From positions 1 to 43,903 of the forward strand of contig SVSZ01000004.1 of the NCBI GenBank assembly GCA_015064025.1: a stretch of 43,903 bases of DNA, written 5' to 3'. Positions 31,734-40,122 of this stretch are shown piece after piece. The notes under the pieces are model-generated. The model had not been told where the DNA came from, did not search any database, and saw only the letters and a list, made by a program, of their open reading frames with translations. Both the position numbers and the translations under genes were made by a program. Source of the DNA: Oscillospiraceae bacterium (lineage in GTDB: Bacteria; Bacillota; Clostridia; Oscillospirales; CAG-272). Numbering within the stretch: the first letter of the stretch is position 1; every line of letters begins with the position of its first letter.

Positions 31734-32696
31734 ATGCGTATGACACACCGCTGCGGTCGCGCGCTCGCGCTTCTTCTGCTCTCTCTTTGCTTTCTTCCAC
31801 AGCTCTTTTCCTGCGTCCCCGCGTGGGACACGGGCGTTCCTGCCCCTTATATCACCTTTGCGGATGACGCAGGCGTTACAGTTTCTCTCCCGCAAAAGCC
31901 TCAGCGCGTAGCCGTCCTCTTTTCCTCCTTCGCGGACATATGGAAAAGCGCGGGAGGTACGGTAGCGATCACCGTGGGAGAAAGCGTTGAGCGCGGCTTT
32001 GCAGCGAGCGACGCGATCCTTGTGGACGGCGGTGCCGGAAAAACGATCAACACCGAGCTTTTGATTGCCGAGGCACCGGACCTTGTGATCTGCTCCGCCG
32101 ATATCGAGGCACAGGCAGAGACGGCAAGGCTTCTTGTCGACAACGGTATTCCCGCAGCGTGCTTCCGTGTGGAATCCTTCGAGGATTATTTGCGTGTTCT
32201 CAAGATCTGCACGGACGTCACACAGCGCCCCGACCTCTATGAAAAAAACGGCGTACGGGTCAAGGAACGGATCGATTCACTGCTGGATGCCGTGAAAGAG
32301 AAAAAGGAAACGGAACGGTTCCTCTTTGTCCGCGCCTCCGCGACCTCCGTAAAAGCCAAATCCTCACAGGATCATTTCGCCTCCGCAATGCTCTCGGAGC
32401 TTGGCGCTGTCAATCTTGCAGACAAGCTTCCCATTCTGATTGACGGGCTCAGCGGTGAGATCATTCTGCAGGAGAACCCCACCCACGTGTTCGTGTCCGT
32501 CATGGGGAACGAGGAGAGCGCTAAGGCTCGCCTTGACTCGGACACCGTGCTTTCCTCCCTTGATGCCGTCAAGGAGGGGCGCTGTCATATTCTTCCGAAG
32601 GATCTCTTCCAATACAAGCCGAATTCCCGTTGGGACGAGGCGTATCTTTATTTGATCAAGCTGTTATATGAAGATTTTGAAGCGACGATTTCATAA
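31734..32696 (+). CDS. ABC transporter substrate-binding lipoprotein (BtuF/FepB type)
   Basis: 320 residues. Signal peptide with lipobox LFSC, lipidated C27, then a periplasmic-binding fold of the helical-backbone class (TFADDAGVTVSLPQKPQRVAVLFSSFADIWKSAGG, TELLIAEAPDLVICSA in part) that binds iron-siderophore, heme or cobalamin. ATG at 31734 lies two nt after the preceding stop; a TTG at 31728 is an alternative, and the ribosome site is weak (GGAT). Anchored outside the membrane, delivering ligand to the permease encoded next. Confidence 0.9.
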   Translation: MRMTHRCGRALALLLLSLCFLPQLFSCVPAWDTGVPAPYITFADDAGVTVSLPQKPQRVAVLFSSFADIWKSAGGTVAITVGESVERGFAASDAILVDGGAGKTINTELLIAEAPDLVICSADIEAQAETARLLVDNGIPAACFRVESFEDYLRVLKICTDVTQRPDLYEKNGVRVKERIDSLLDAVKEKKETERFLFVRASATSVKAKSSQDHFASAMLSELGAVNLADKLPILIDGLSGEIILQENPTHVFVSVMGNEESAKARLDSDTVLSSLDAVKEGRCHILPKDLFQYKPNSRWDEAYLYLIKLLYEDFEATIS

Positions 32697-33675
32697 ATTA
32701 CCATACCCCGCAGTGCTATCGGTGCTGACGGGGCTTTTGGTGCTTTTCTTTCTCCTTTCTCTCTTCTGCGGTGCCGCCGCACTCTCACCCTCCGAGGTGC
32801 TCAAAGCGCTCTTCGGCACCGACGAGAGCACTGTAAGCATCATCGTCTCAGGGCTTCGCTTGCCGCGTGCGCTTGCAGGCCTTCTGGCAGGAATCGGGCT
32901 GTCAGTCTCCGGCGTGCTTTTACAAAGCGTTACGGGAAATGCGCTGGCAAGCCCCAACGTCATCGGTGTCAATTCGGGAGCGGGGCTTGCCGTGATCCTT
33001 CTGCTCGTCTTTTTTCCCGCATTACTCCCTGCCCTTCCTCTCTTTGCCTTTCTCGGTGCCTTTGCTGCGACACTGATCATCGTGCATCTGGCGCGACGCT
33101 TCGGCGGTACGAGTACTACGGTCGTGCTTGCGGGCGTGGCGCTGACCTCGGTCATCAACGCAACGATCTCCTTTATTACACTCCTGGATACAGACGCGGT
33201 CTCGTCATACAACTACTTTTCCATCGGCGGACTTGCGGGAATACAGCTGTCGGAGCTGGTCCTGCCCACAGTTCTGATCCTTCTTTCTTTTCTTGTCTCC
33301 CTGCTGCTTTCCCGTCCGCTTGAGACACTTCGCCTGGGTGACAGTACAGCAAAAGCGCTCGGCGTGAGGGTAACAGCCTTGCGCACTCTGGCACTGATCT
33401 GTGCCTCTGCCTCCGCTGCCGCCGCAGTCAGCTTTGCGGGACTCCTCGGCTTCGTTGGTCTTGTCGTGCCGCACGTGGCACGGGGGCTTGTCGGAGGTCG
33501 CATTTCCCGTCTTCTCCCCTCCTCCGCACTGCTCGGCGGCATCCTCGTTCTCAGCTCGGATCTTTTGGGAAGAACACTTCTTTCCCCCACAGAGATCCCC
33601 GTCGGAATCCTGATGGCGTTGCTGGGTGCCCCCTTCTTCCTTTATCTCTTGACAAGGAGGCGTTATCATGCTTGA
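32668..33675 (+). CDS. FecCD-family ABC permease
   Basis: 335 residues with about nine to ten membrane helices. LRLPRALAGLLAGIGLSVSGVLLQSVTGNALASPNVIGVNSGAG and the late GLLGFVGLVVPHVAR motifs (in part) are the BtuC/FecCD signatures. It overlaps the lipoprotein gene by 29 nt and the ATPase gene by eight, so translation is tightly coupled. It forms the membrane channel of a type II ABC importer for a metal chelate or corrinoid. Confidence 0.95.
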   Translation: MKILKRRFHKLPYPAVLSVLTGLLVLFFLLSLFCGAAALSPSEVLKALFGTDESTVSIIVSGLRLPRALAGLLAGIGLSVSGVLLQSVTGNALASPNVIGVNSGAGLAVILLLVFFPALLPALPLFAFLGAFAATLIIVHLARRFGGTSTTVVLAGVALTSVINATISFITLLDTDAVSSYNYFSIGGLAGIQLSELVLPTVLILLSFLVSLLLSRPLETLRLGDSTAKALGVRVTALRTLALICASASAAAAVSFAGLLGFVGLVVPHVARGLVGGRISRLLPSSALLGGILVLSSDLLGRTLLSPTEIPVGILMALLGAPFFLYLLTRRRYHA

Positions 33676-34417
33676 GTTTTTGCACACAGATGTCATCCGT
33701 GCCTCCCACATGGTGCTCTCTGACATCACGTTTAGCCTGCCTCCCAAAACACTTACCGCATTGATTGGAAAAAACGGATGCGGAAAATCCACACTGATCT
33801 CGGCGGTCATGGGCGACACCTCCTACACGGGGAGCATCCGTCTTTTGAGTGAGGAGCTTTCAAGCCTCTCGGCACGCGCGCGCGCACAGAGAGCTGCCAT
33901 TCTTCCGCAAACGCTCGCCGCCCCTCACATGACCGTGCGTGAGCTCGTCTTTTTGGGAAGAAGTCCACATCTTTCTCCTCTTTCCCGTGCATCAAAGAAA
34001 GACACGGACGCCGTAGAGCAAGCACTCGCGGACGTGGGCATTTGCGCGCTGCGGGACAGATATCTTGACGAGCTTTCGGGCGGTGAGCGGCAGAAGGCAT
34101 ACCTTGCCATGATCGTGGCACAAGGCACACCGCTCCTTATTCTGGATGAACCGACCACGTACATGGATCTTGCCTTTTCACATCACTTCATGAAAAGCCT
34201 TGTCGCATGGAAGGAGGCGCACGAAAAAACGCTTCTGATTGCCATGCACGACTTGAATCTTGCCGTCCGCTATGCGGATCGGCTCCTTCTTCTTGACGCG
34301 GGAAAGCAGATCTTTTACGGCTCCGTGAAAGATTGTCTTGAAACGAACGTTATCGAGCGGACCTTCGCTCTTGAACGCATCAACGCAGACGGAAACGTTT
34401 TCTTTATAGGATCATAA
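33668..34417 (+). CDS. ABC transporter ATP-binding protein (FecE/BtuD type)
   Basis: 249 residues. Walker A GKNGCGKST at 34-42, signature LSGGERQ at 136-142, Walker B LLILDEP with D160/E161, D-loop TTYMDL and H-loop MHDLNLAVRYADR, as in FecE/BtuD. It powers the importer of the two preceding genes. ATG at 33668 with AAGGAGG upstream. Its stop codon lies inside the palindromic terminator. Confidence 0.96.
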   Translation: MLEFLHTDVIRASHMVLSDITFSLPPKTLTALIGKNGCGKSTLISAVMGDTSYTGSIRLLSEELSSLSARARAQRAAILPQTLAAPHMTVRELVFLGRSPHLSPLSRASKKDTDAVEQALADVGICALRDRYLDELSGGERQKAYLAMIVAQGTPLLILDEPTTYMDLAFSHHFMKSLVAWKEAHEKTLLIAMHDLNLAVRYADRLLLLDAGKQIFYGSVKDCLETNVIERTFALERINADGNVFFIGS

Positions 34418-34466
34418 AAAACTCCTTGCTATGGGGCGTGCCCCATAGCAAGGAGTTTTTTATGAT
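34411..34466. terminator. Perfect palindromic bidirectional terminator
   Basis: Twenty-seven-bp arms (34411-34437 and 34440-34466) pair perfectly around a 2-nt centre. The A/T ends give T-runs on both strands. The TAA stops of both convergent genes are inside the arms. Confidence 0.88.
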
Positions 34467-35878
34467 GTTACGTTTGCTTGGAGGCTCAGCGGATTCCACC
34501 GTCCGCTGAGGTAGTAAAAGGAAAACATACAAAACATTGCAAGATTATGCGCGATCATACACGCCCATGCCGCAATCAACCCCATATCGAGCATTTGCGT
34601 GCAGACAAAGGTTCCCACAATGCGGATCGCCCACATTCCAAAGAGATTGCAGACAAGGGGCATCACAGTACGTCCCATGCCCTGCATCATTCCCTCCACT
34701 ACAATGGAAACGCCGTAAAACGGCTCGGAGAGTGCCACCATGCGAAGCACGGCGCTCCCAAGTAGGATCACCTGCGCATCGCCGGAAAACAGCTTCATCA
34801 TCCCGGGGGCTAAAAGGAAGAGAAGCCCGCCCGACAGGATCATCAAAAGCACCTCAAGAAATAGGATCAACCTTCCAAGCCCCACAAGCCGTTCCCGATC
34901 CTTGGCACCGTACGCGTTCCCCGCAAGAGTCGCCGCAGCAGTCTGCATACCGTAGCCGGGAATATAAAAGGCGGATTCCACCGTGTTGGCAATGGTATGC
35001 GCCGCCGTAGCGATTCCCCCCAGGGAATTGACCATCGCCGCAAAGACCACATACCCCAAGCAAGTACCAAAGCGCTGCGCCGCGTTGGGGAGCGCCACTC
35101 GGAAGCAGGCGGAGAGAATCGTGCGGTCGGGACAAAAGGAGCATCCAACGGGGGAGAGCGCAGGATGGCGAAAAACCGCCACCGTAATGGCAATACCGCC
35201 CACCGTGTACGCGATCGCGCTGGCAATCGCCGCACCGATGACACCAAGCCCCGCTCCCGGCATTGTGAAGTGAAATGAGAAAACGGAAATCTCGCGTGTG
35301 GGGTAAATCATCAGAAAATTGAGGATCACGTTGATCACGTTCACAATCAGCCCGACAAGCATCGGGGTTTTGGTATCCCCCGCTGCCCGCAGAACCGTTC
35401 CCAGAATTCCGCTTGCGGTACGCGCCAGCATCGGCAGATAAAGGATAAAAAAGTATTGTGAAGCAATCGGACGGATGTGCTCCTCCGCCTGCATCCACGT
35501 GGGGATCACACCGCTCAAAGACAAGGCAAGCACCGTGAAAAAGCCCCCTACCGCCAAGACAGCCAGCATCGCCTGTGCGGTTGCTCTTCGGGAGGCGTTC
35601 ACGTCTCCCGCGCCGTTTGCACGCGCAATATAGGAAAGGAAGCCCACACCGATGGCTGAAACTGTACTGAAGATCAGCCAGTTGACCGTGGTAGTTGCCC
35701 CCACCGCTGCCACCGCGTCGGTTCCGAGCGTACCGACCATCGCGGTGTCGATGTATTGCACCGCCGTTTGTAAAAGCTGCTCCAGCATCGTAGGCCAGGC
35801 AAGCCCCAGGATCACGGGAAGAAGCCCCCACGGGATCTTTTTTTTCGTTTTGTCCACCGCATTACAAGATGTTGCCAC
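34460..35878 (-). CDS. MATE family efflux transporter (second copy)
   Basis: 472 residues with twelve hydrophobic segments. PWGLLPVILGLAWPTMLEQLLQTAVQYIDTAMVGTLGTDAVAAVG (in part) is the typical MATE N-terminus. It differs strongly from the MATE protein at 7860-9284. The start is placed at GTG 35878, seven nt after AAGGAG, overlapping the rhamnosidase gene by 17 nt. An ATG at 35917 with AGGA upstream is possible and would give 13 more residues. Co-transcribed with the rhamnosidase gene. Confidence 0.85.
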   Translation of the reverse strand: MATSCNAVDKTKKKIPWGLLPVILGLAWPTMLEQLLQTAVQYIDTAMVGTLGTDAVAAVGATTTVNWLIFSTVSAIGVGFLSYIARANGAGDVNASRRATAQAMLAVLAVGGFFTVLALSLSGVIPTWMQAEEHIRPIASQYFFILYLPMLARTASGILGTVLRAAGDTKTPMLVGLIVNVINVILNFLMIYPTREISVFSFHFTMPGAGLGVIGAAIASAIAYTVGGIAITVAVFRHPALSPVGCSFCPDRTILSACFRVALPNAAQRFGTCLGYVVFAAMVNSLGGIATAAHTIANTVESAFYIPGYGMQTAAATLAGNAYGAKDRERLVGLGRLILFLEVLLMILSGGLLFLLAPGMMKLFSGDAQVILLGSAVLRMVALSEPFYGVSIVVEGMMQGMGRTVMPLVCNLFGMWAIRIVGTFVCTQMLDMGLIAAWACMIAHNLAMFCMFSFYYLSGRWNPLSLQANVTS

Positions 35879-38120
35879 CGGATGTCTCCTTCTCTGCAAA
35901 ATGATACGTGCCGCCATTCAATTCCTCACGGTAGCCCGAAGGCAGCGTGAGGGTCGCCTTGACATCGTCGGGAATTTCAAATTCGTAATACACGGTGTCC
36001 CCCTTGTAGTACCAAAGCGCCACGATCCTTCCGCTTCTCGATTCGATCGACGCCTTGGCAAACCCGAGCCTGCGGTCCGGGTGAGGCGTCAAGGAAATTC
36101 GACGGTATGCGGGAGAGATGGGGACAATTCCCACGCTCTTTCCAAAAATCCAGTCATACACCGCACCGTAGGCATAGTGATTGAAGGAATTCATGTCGGT
36201 GCTCCAGAAGCTTCCGTCCTCCTTTTGACTGTTCCAATGCTCCCACATGGTCGTAGCACCGTGGGTCACGGAATAGAGCCAGGAGGGGGATTGCTCCCGG
36301 AACAAAAGATCGTAGGCAAGGTCACCATGCCCATTCTCCGAAAGGGCATGGAGCAGATAGGGAGTTCCCACAAAGCCCGTCGTCATACGCGTACCGTTTT
36401 CACGGATCATTGCGGCAAGACGGTCGGCAAAGCGCAACCGATCCTCCTCCCTGCAAAGACCGAAGGCAAGAATGAGGGCATATGCCGTCTGCGTTTCATT
36501 CGGTGGGTTCTTTTGCGCGTGGGCGTCATCCATAGCAAGGTCGGGAAGCTGGCGGAGATTGCCGTCGGCAAGATAGCGTTCCCTGAACGCCGCCACCACG
36601 CGGCAGTGCAGATCCTCATATTCCCGCATATCGTACCCCAGCGCCTTTCCCGCGCGCACAAGGAGCGACGCAGAGTGGGCAAAATAAGCACTCGCGATCA
36701 AGTCCGTAGAGGTCGCGCCAACGTAGCTGTCCTCCCCGTGATCCATCGCAAGCCAATCTCCGTAGTGATGCCCCTCCAGCCACAGATATTCCTCCGGACC
36801 CGCGTGATGCATATACTCCACCCATTTTTTCATCATGGGGAAATATTTTTCCAGCATCTCCGTGCTACCGTAAGCCATATATATCTCCCACGGGATCACA
36901 CAAGCAGCATCCGCCCAAGCGGCGGAAATACGCCCGCGCCCCGGAAAACAACGGGGAATGATCTCGGAAACGCCGCCGTCCTCATACTGCTCCAGCGCCA
37001 TATCCCCAAGCCACTTGTCAAAAAAATTTTCCACGTCATAATTGATGGCGGCAGTGCGGCAGAAAACCTGCGCATCTCCCGTCCACCCAAGGCGCTCGTT
37101 CCTTTGCGGGCAGTCGGTGGGAATATCCAAATAGTTGGATTTCTGCCCCCAGATGATATTGTGATAAAGCTGATTGATCTTTTCGTTTCCACACACGAAA
37201 TCTCCCGTGCGCTTCATTTGCGAATGTACGACGATCGCGCGGAAGGAGGCGGGATCCACAGCATCCAAGGGGTATTCCGTCAAGCGCACATAGCGAAAGC
37301 CGTGATAGGTATAGCGCGGCTTGAAAACGTCCTCTTCGCCGCTGCAGACGTACAGATCCTCGCTTTTTGCAGAACGCAAATTGGCATTGTAAAAGTTGCC
37401 ATCCATATCCAAAACCTCACCGTGATGAAGCAGGATGCGCGAGCCGCGAGCTGCCTTGATGCGAAGCTCCACGTAGCCCGTCATGTTCTGACCGAAATCC
37501 AGAACCGTCTCCCCCTTGGGAGTTCTGATCACCTCAACGGGAGCGAGGCGCTCTTGCTCGGTGATCCATTCGCCCACCTGCCCGACAAGCTCCCCTTCCA
37601 CCTGTGTCACGCTTGCGTTACCGAGCGCATGGATCGGGGCGGTCTTGTCGATCCACTCCCCATCGTAAATATCCGTAAACAAAACCTCGGAGGAATACAC
37701 GTGCCAATCCTCATCGGTCACAACGGTCTCCTCTGCGTCCTCGTAAGAAAGTGTCAGGGAAGCAATTACCGCGACAGAATCACCGTAAACGTTCCTCCGA
37801 TCATCGCCGCACCCGATTCTGCCAACCGCCCAACCGTTACCGACACCGATCTCAAGACGGTTTTCCGCCTTCGTGAGCGCGGTCACATCATAGGTTTGGT
37901 ATTGAATGCGGTACTGATAGGAGGTCCACCCGGGCATCAGCACAGCGTCACCTACGCGCACACCGTTGATAAAAGCATCGTAAATTCCCACAGAGGACAC
38001 CGAAAGCGTCGCCCGCAAAAGCTTCTTTTTTACAGAAAAATTCTTTGCAAAGGTCAGGGGACGCTTTTTCTCCGTGCCCTCAAGGGTGATCCATTTTGCC
38101 TTTTTATCCATCATCGTCAT
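35862..38120 (-). CDS. GH78 family alpha-L-rhamnosidase
   Basis: 752 residues. An N-terminal beta-sandwich (SVSSVGIYDAFINGVRVGDAVLMPGWTSY in part), then an alpha/alpha barrel with DIPTDCPQRNERLGWTGDAQVF around 333-355 (catalytic Asp/Glu cluster of GH78) and GATTMWEHWNS near 620 (general base Glu), and a C-terminal beta domain. It releases terminal alpha-L-rhamnose by inversion. No signal peptide, so likely intracellular, acting on small glycosides. Starts at ATG 38120, but M3 or M4 six or nine nt later have more normal distance from GGAGG. Confidence 0.93.
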   Translation of the reverse strand: MTMMDKKAKWITLEGTEKKRPLTFAKNFSVKKKLLRATLSVSSVGIYDAFINGVRVGDAVLMPGWTSYQYRIQYQTYDVTALTKAENRLEIGVGNGWAVGRIGCGDDRRNVYGDSVAVIASLTLSYEDAEETVVTDEDWHVYSSEVLFTDIYDGEWIDKTAPIHALGNASVTQVEGELVGQVGEWITEQERLAPVEVIRTPKGETVLDFGQNMTGYVELRIKAARGSRILLHHGEVLDMDGNFYNANLRSAKSEDLYVCSGEEDVFKPRYTYHGFRYVRLTEYPLDAVDPASFRAIVVHSQMKRTGDFVCGNEKINQLYHNIIWGQKSNYLDIPTDCPQRNERLGWTGDAQVFCRTAAINYDVENFFDKWLGDMALEQYEDGGVSEIIPRCFPGRGRISAAWADAACVIPWEIYMAYGSTEMLEKYFPMMKKWVEYMHHAGPEEYLWLEGHHYGDWLAMDHGEDSYVGATSTDLIASAYFAHSASLLVRAGKALGYDMREYEDLHCRVVAAFRERYLADGNLRQLPDLAMDDAHAQKNPPNETQTAYALILAFGLCREEDRLRFADRLAAMIRENGTRMTTGFVGTPYLLHALSENGHGDLAYDLLFREQSPSWLYSVTHGATTMWEHWNSQKEDGSFWSTDMNSFNHYAYGAVYDWIFGKSVGIVPISPAYRRISLTPHPDRRLGFAKASIESRSGRIVALWYYKGDTVYYEFEIPDDVKATLTLPSGYREELNGGTYHFAEKETSGGNIL

Positions 38121-38162
38121 TTTCCTCCTATCAAACAGAAAACCGTGTCGGCTTCCAAACCC

Positions 38163-38191
38163 ATTTTATCACAGGTTCCTTTCTTTGTCAA
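38163..38191 (-). promoter_or_regulatory. Sigma-A promoter for the rhamnosidase gene
   Basis: Minus strand TTGACA (38186-38191), 17-nt spacer, TAAAAT (38163-38168). The -35 directly follows the upstream terminator. Confidence 0.8.
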
Positions 38192-38192
38192 C

Positions 38193-38243
38193 AAAAAGCC
38201 GCCTTGATGATCCGATTTTTGGGGATCGCCAAGACGGCTTTCG
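38193..38243 (-). terminator. Terminator of the MarR-ABC exporter operon
   Basis: AAAGCCG-CTTG-GATCC arms (38195-38213 with 38223-38241) pair with a few mismatches, and on the minus strand GGCTTTTTG follows. Confidence 0.82.
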
Positions 38244-38247
38244 CAAT

Positions 38248-40122
38248 TTAAGTGGAAAGCCCCGCAAATTGGTTTTGGTACAGCTTTGCGTACTCTCCAC
38301 CCATGGAAAGAAGCGTGTCGTGGTTTCCTGACTCTGCAACGCGTCCATCCTTGATGACAACGATCACGTCGGCATCGCGGATGGTGGAAAGTCTGTGTGC
38401 AATGATCAGTGAGGTACGGTTCTTCATCAATGCCACCATTGCTTCTTGAATATGCATTTCCGTACGGGTATCAACGTTGGAGGTCGCCTCGTCTAGGATC
38501 AGAATCTTTGGATCTGCCAGCACCGCACGCGCGATCGCCAAAAGCTGTCTCTGCCCTTGGGAAAGATTTGCCCCCGCCTCCGAGAGCACTGTGTCATATC
38601 CGTCGGGCAAGCGCTCGATGAATCGGTCCGCGCGTGCCGCACGCGCGGCGGCAACCATTTTTTCATCACTCGCCTGCATGTGCCCATACTTGATGTTGTT
38701 GCGTATGGTATCCGAGAAAAGCACCGTGTCCTGTAAAACGATTGCGATCATATGGCGAAGCTCTGCCTTTGGAATGCGCGTAATATCCACGCCGTCGATC
38801 GTAATGCGCCCTCCGTCAAGCTCGTAAAAGCGTGTCAGAAGATTGACAACGGTCGTTTTTCCGGAGCCCGTAGCCCCCACAATGGCAATCTTCTGCCCGG
38901 GATGAACGGAAAGATCAAGCCCCCGAAGGACCTGCTCCCCGGGAACATAGCCAAAATCGATCTTCTCAAACGAAACGTCCCCGCGCACCGCTTCGAAAGC
39001 CAGGTGCTCTTTCCCTTCATCGATCTCGTCCGCGCTGTCCATGATCTCAAAAATGCGTTCTGCACCCGCAAGCGCTGTGAGGATGCTTGCGTACTGGTTC
39101 GCGATCTGGTTGATGGGGTGGGTGAATTTTTTGGAGTATTGAAGCATTGCCTGAATGCTTCCCACCGTAACGTGTCCGATACCGCTCAGCACCATGCCCG
39201 CACCCGTAGCGGCGATCAGCACGTATTGCAGATTTCCGACAAAGTTCATGATCGGCCCCATGATCGATCCCCACACCTTTGCCTTGACCGCGCAGGAGCG
39301 AAGCTCGCACGAAACTGCGGCGAACTTCGCTACAGCCTCCTCTTCCTTGCCAAAAGCGATCACCGTTTTGTAGGAGGTGACGCTTTCCTCGACCTGACCG
39401 TTGAGCTGTCCCAAAAGCTTTTGACGGCGCACAAAATATTTGCGCATCAATTTTCCAAGCATTGAGGAGATTCCGATCGACAGTGGAATGCTTACCATGG
39501 CGATCAGAGTCATTTCCCAGCTCAGATAAAGCATCATGGAAAAGGCACCGACCAAAGTCAGAATGCAGGAAAAAAGCGTTGTGATCGATTGGGAGATCGC
39601 ATTGGAGACGTTTTCCACATCGTTTGTCATTCGTGACATGATATCTCCGTGACGGTGTGAATCGGTATATCCGATAGGAAGGCGCGATATTTTCTTGAAC
39701 AGATCGCTCCGCATCCCACGCACGGTCAATTGAGAAAGCTTTGCTGAAAGGATCCCTTGAAAGAGGGAAAGCGTCGCACTGCATACAAAGATGCCTGCCA
39801 TGATGATAAGACAGCTCACGAGCGCATCCATCTCTACGCGGATCTGCCCGTTTTCAAACTTGAAGGTGTCAATCGCCTTCGCCTGGAAGAAGGGTCCCAA
39901 CAGATCTGCCGCCGTCACCGCCAGCATAATGATCAGAAGCAAAATAAGGATCAGCTTGCTTCTTCCGATGTAGCGAAGCAAGCGTCCGATCGTCGCGCGC
40001 GTTTTTTTCGGCTTTTCAACGCTCATGCGTGCCGCCATAGGACCGCCGCCACCGGGACCGCGTCTTCCGCCCAATGGAACGATCGGAGGATTGCCCGCAT
40101 CTCTTCTCGGTTGATTGTTCAT
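38248..40122 (-). CDS. Heterodimeric ABC exporter subunit, canonical half
   Basis: 624 residues: a Gly/Pro-rich cytoplasmic N-terminal stretch (about 1-45), six membrane helices, and an ATPase domain with GATGSGKTTVVN, LSQGQRQLL and Walker B LILDEATSNVD (catalytic Glu present). Signature is LSQGQ instead of LSGGQ. Such fused exporters (BmrD/YheH type) pump drugs or peptides. ATG at 40122 with GGAGGTG upstream overlaps the preceding stop as ATGA. Pairs with the product of the preceding gene. Confidence 0.94.
   Translation of the reverse strand: MNNQPRRDAGNPPIVPLGGRRGPGGGGPMAARMSVEKPKKTRATIGRLLRYIGRSKLILILLLIIMLAVTAADLLGPFFQAKAIDTFKFENGQIRVEMDALVSCLIIMAGIFVCSATLSLFQGILSAKLSQLTVRGMRSDLFKKISRLPIGYTDSHRHGDIMSRMTNDVENVSNAISQSITTLFSCILTLVGAFSMMLYLSWEMTLIAMVSIPLSIGISSMLGKLMRKYFVRRQKLLGQLNGQVEESVTSYKTVIAFGKEEEAVAKFAAVSCELRSCAVKAKVWGSIMGPIMNFVGNLQYVLIAATGAGMVLSGIGHVTVGSIQAMLQYSKKFTHPINQIANQYASILTALAGAERIFEIMDSADEIDEGKEHLAFEAVRGDVSFEKIDFGYVPGEQVLRGLDLSVHPGQKIAIVGATGSGKTTVVNLLTRFYELDGGRITIDGVDITRIPKAELRHMIAIVLQDTVLFSDTIRNNIKYGHMQASDEKMVAAARAARADRFIERLPDGYDTVLSEAGANLSQGQRQLLAIARAVLADPKILILDEATSNVDTRTEMHIQEAMVALMKNRTSLIIAHRLSTIRDADVIVVIKDGRVAESGNHDTLLSMGGEYAKLYQNQFAGLST

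Noticed and set aside
35652..38207. An 851-codon open frame on the plus strand opposite the rhamnosidase and MATE genes
   Set aside because: The minus strand encodes two clear families there; the plus frame is a shadow produced by codon bias and has no recognisable domain or ribosome site.
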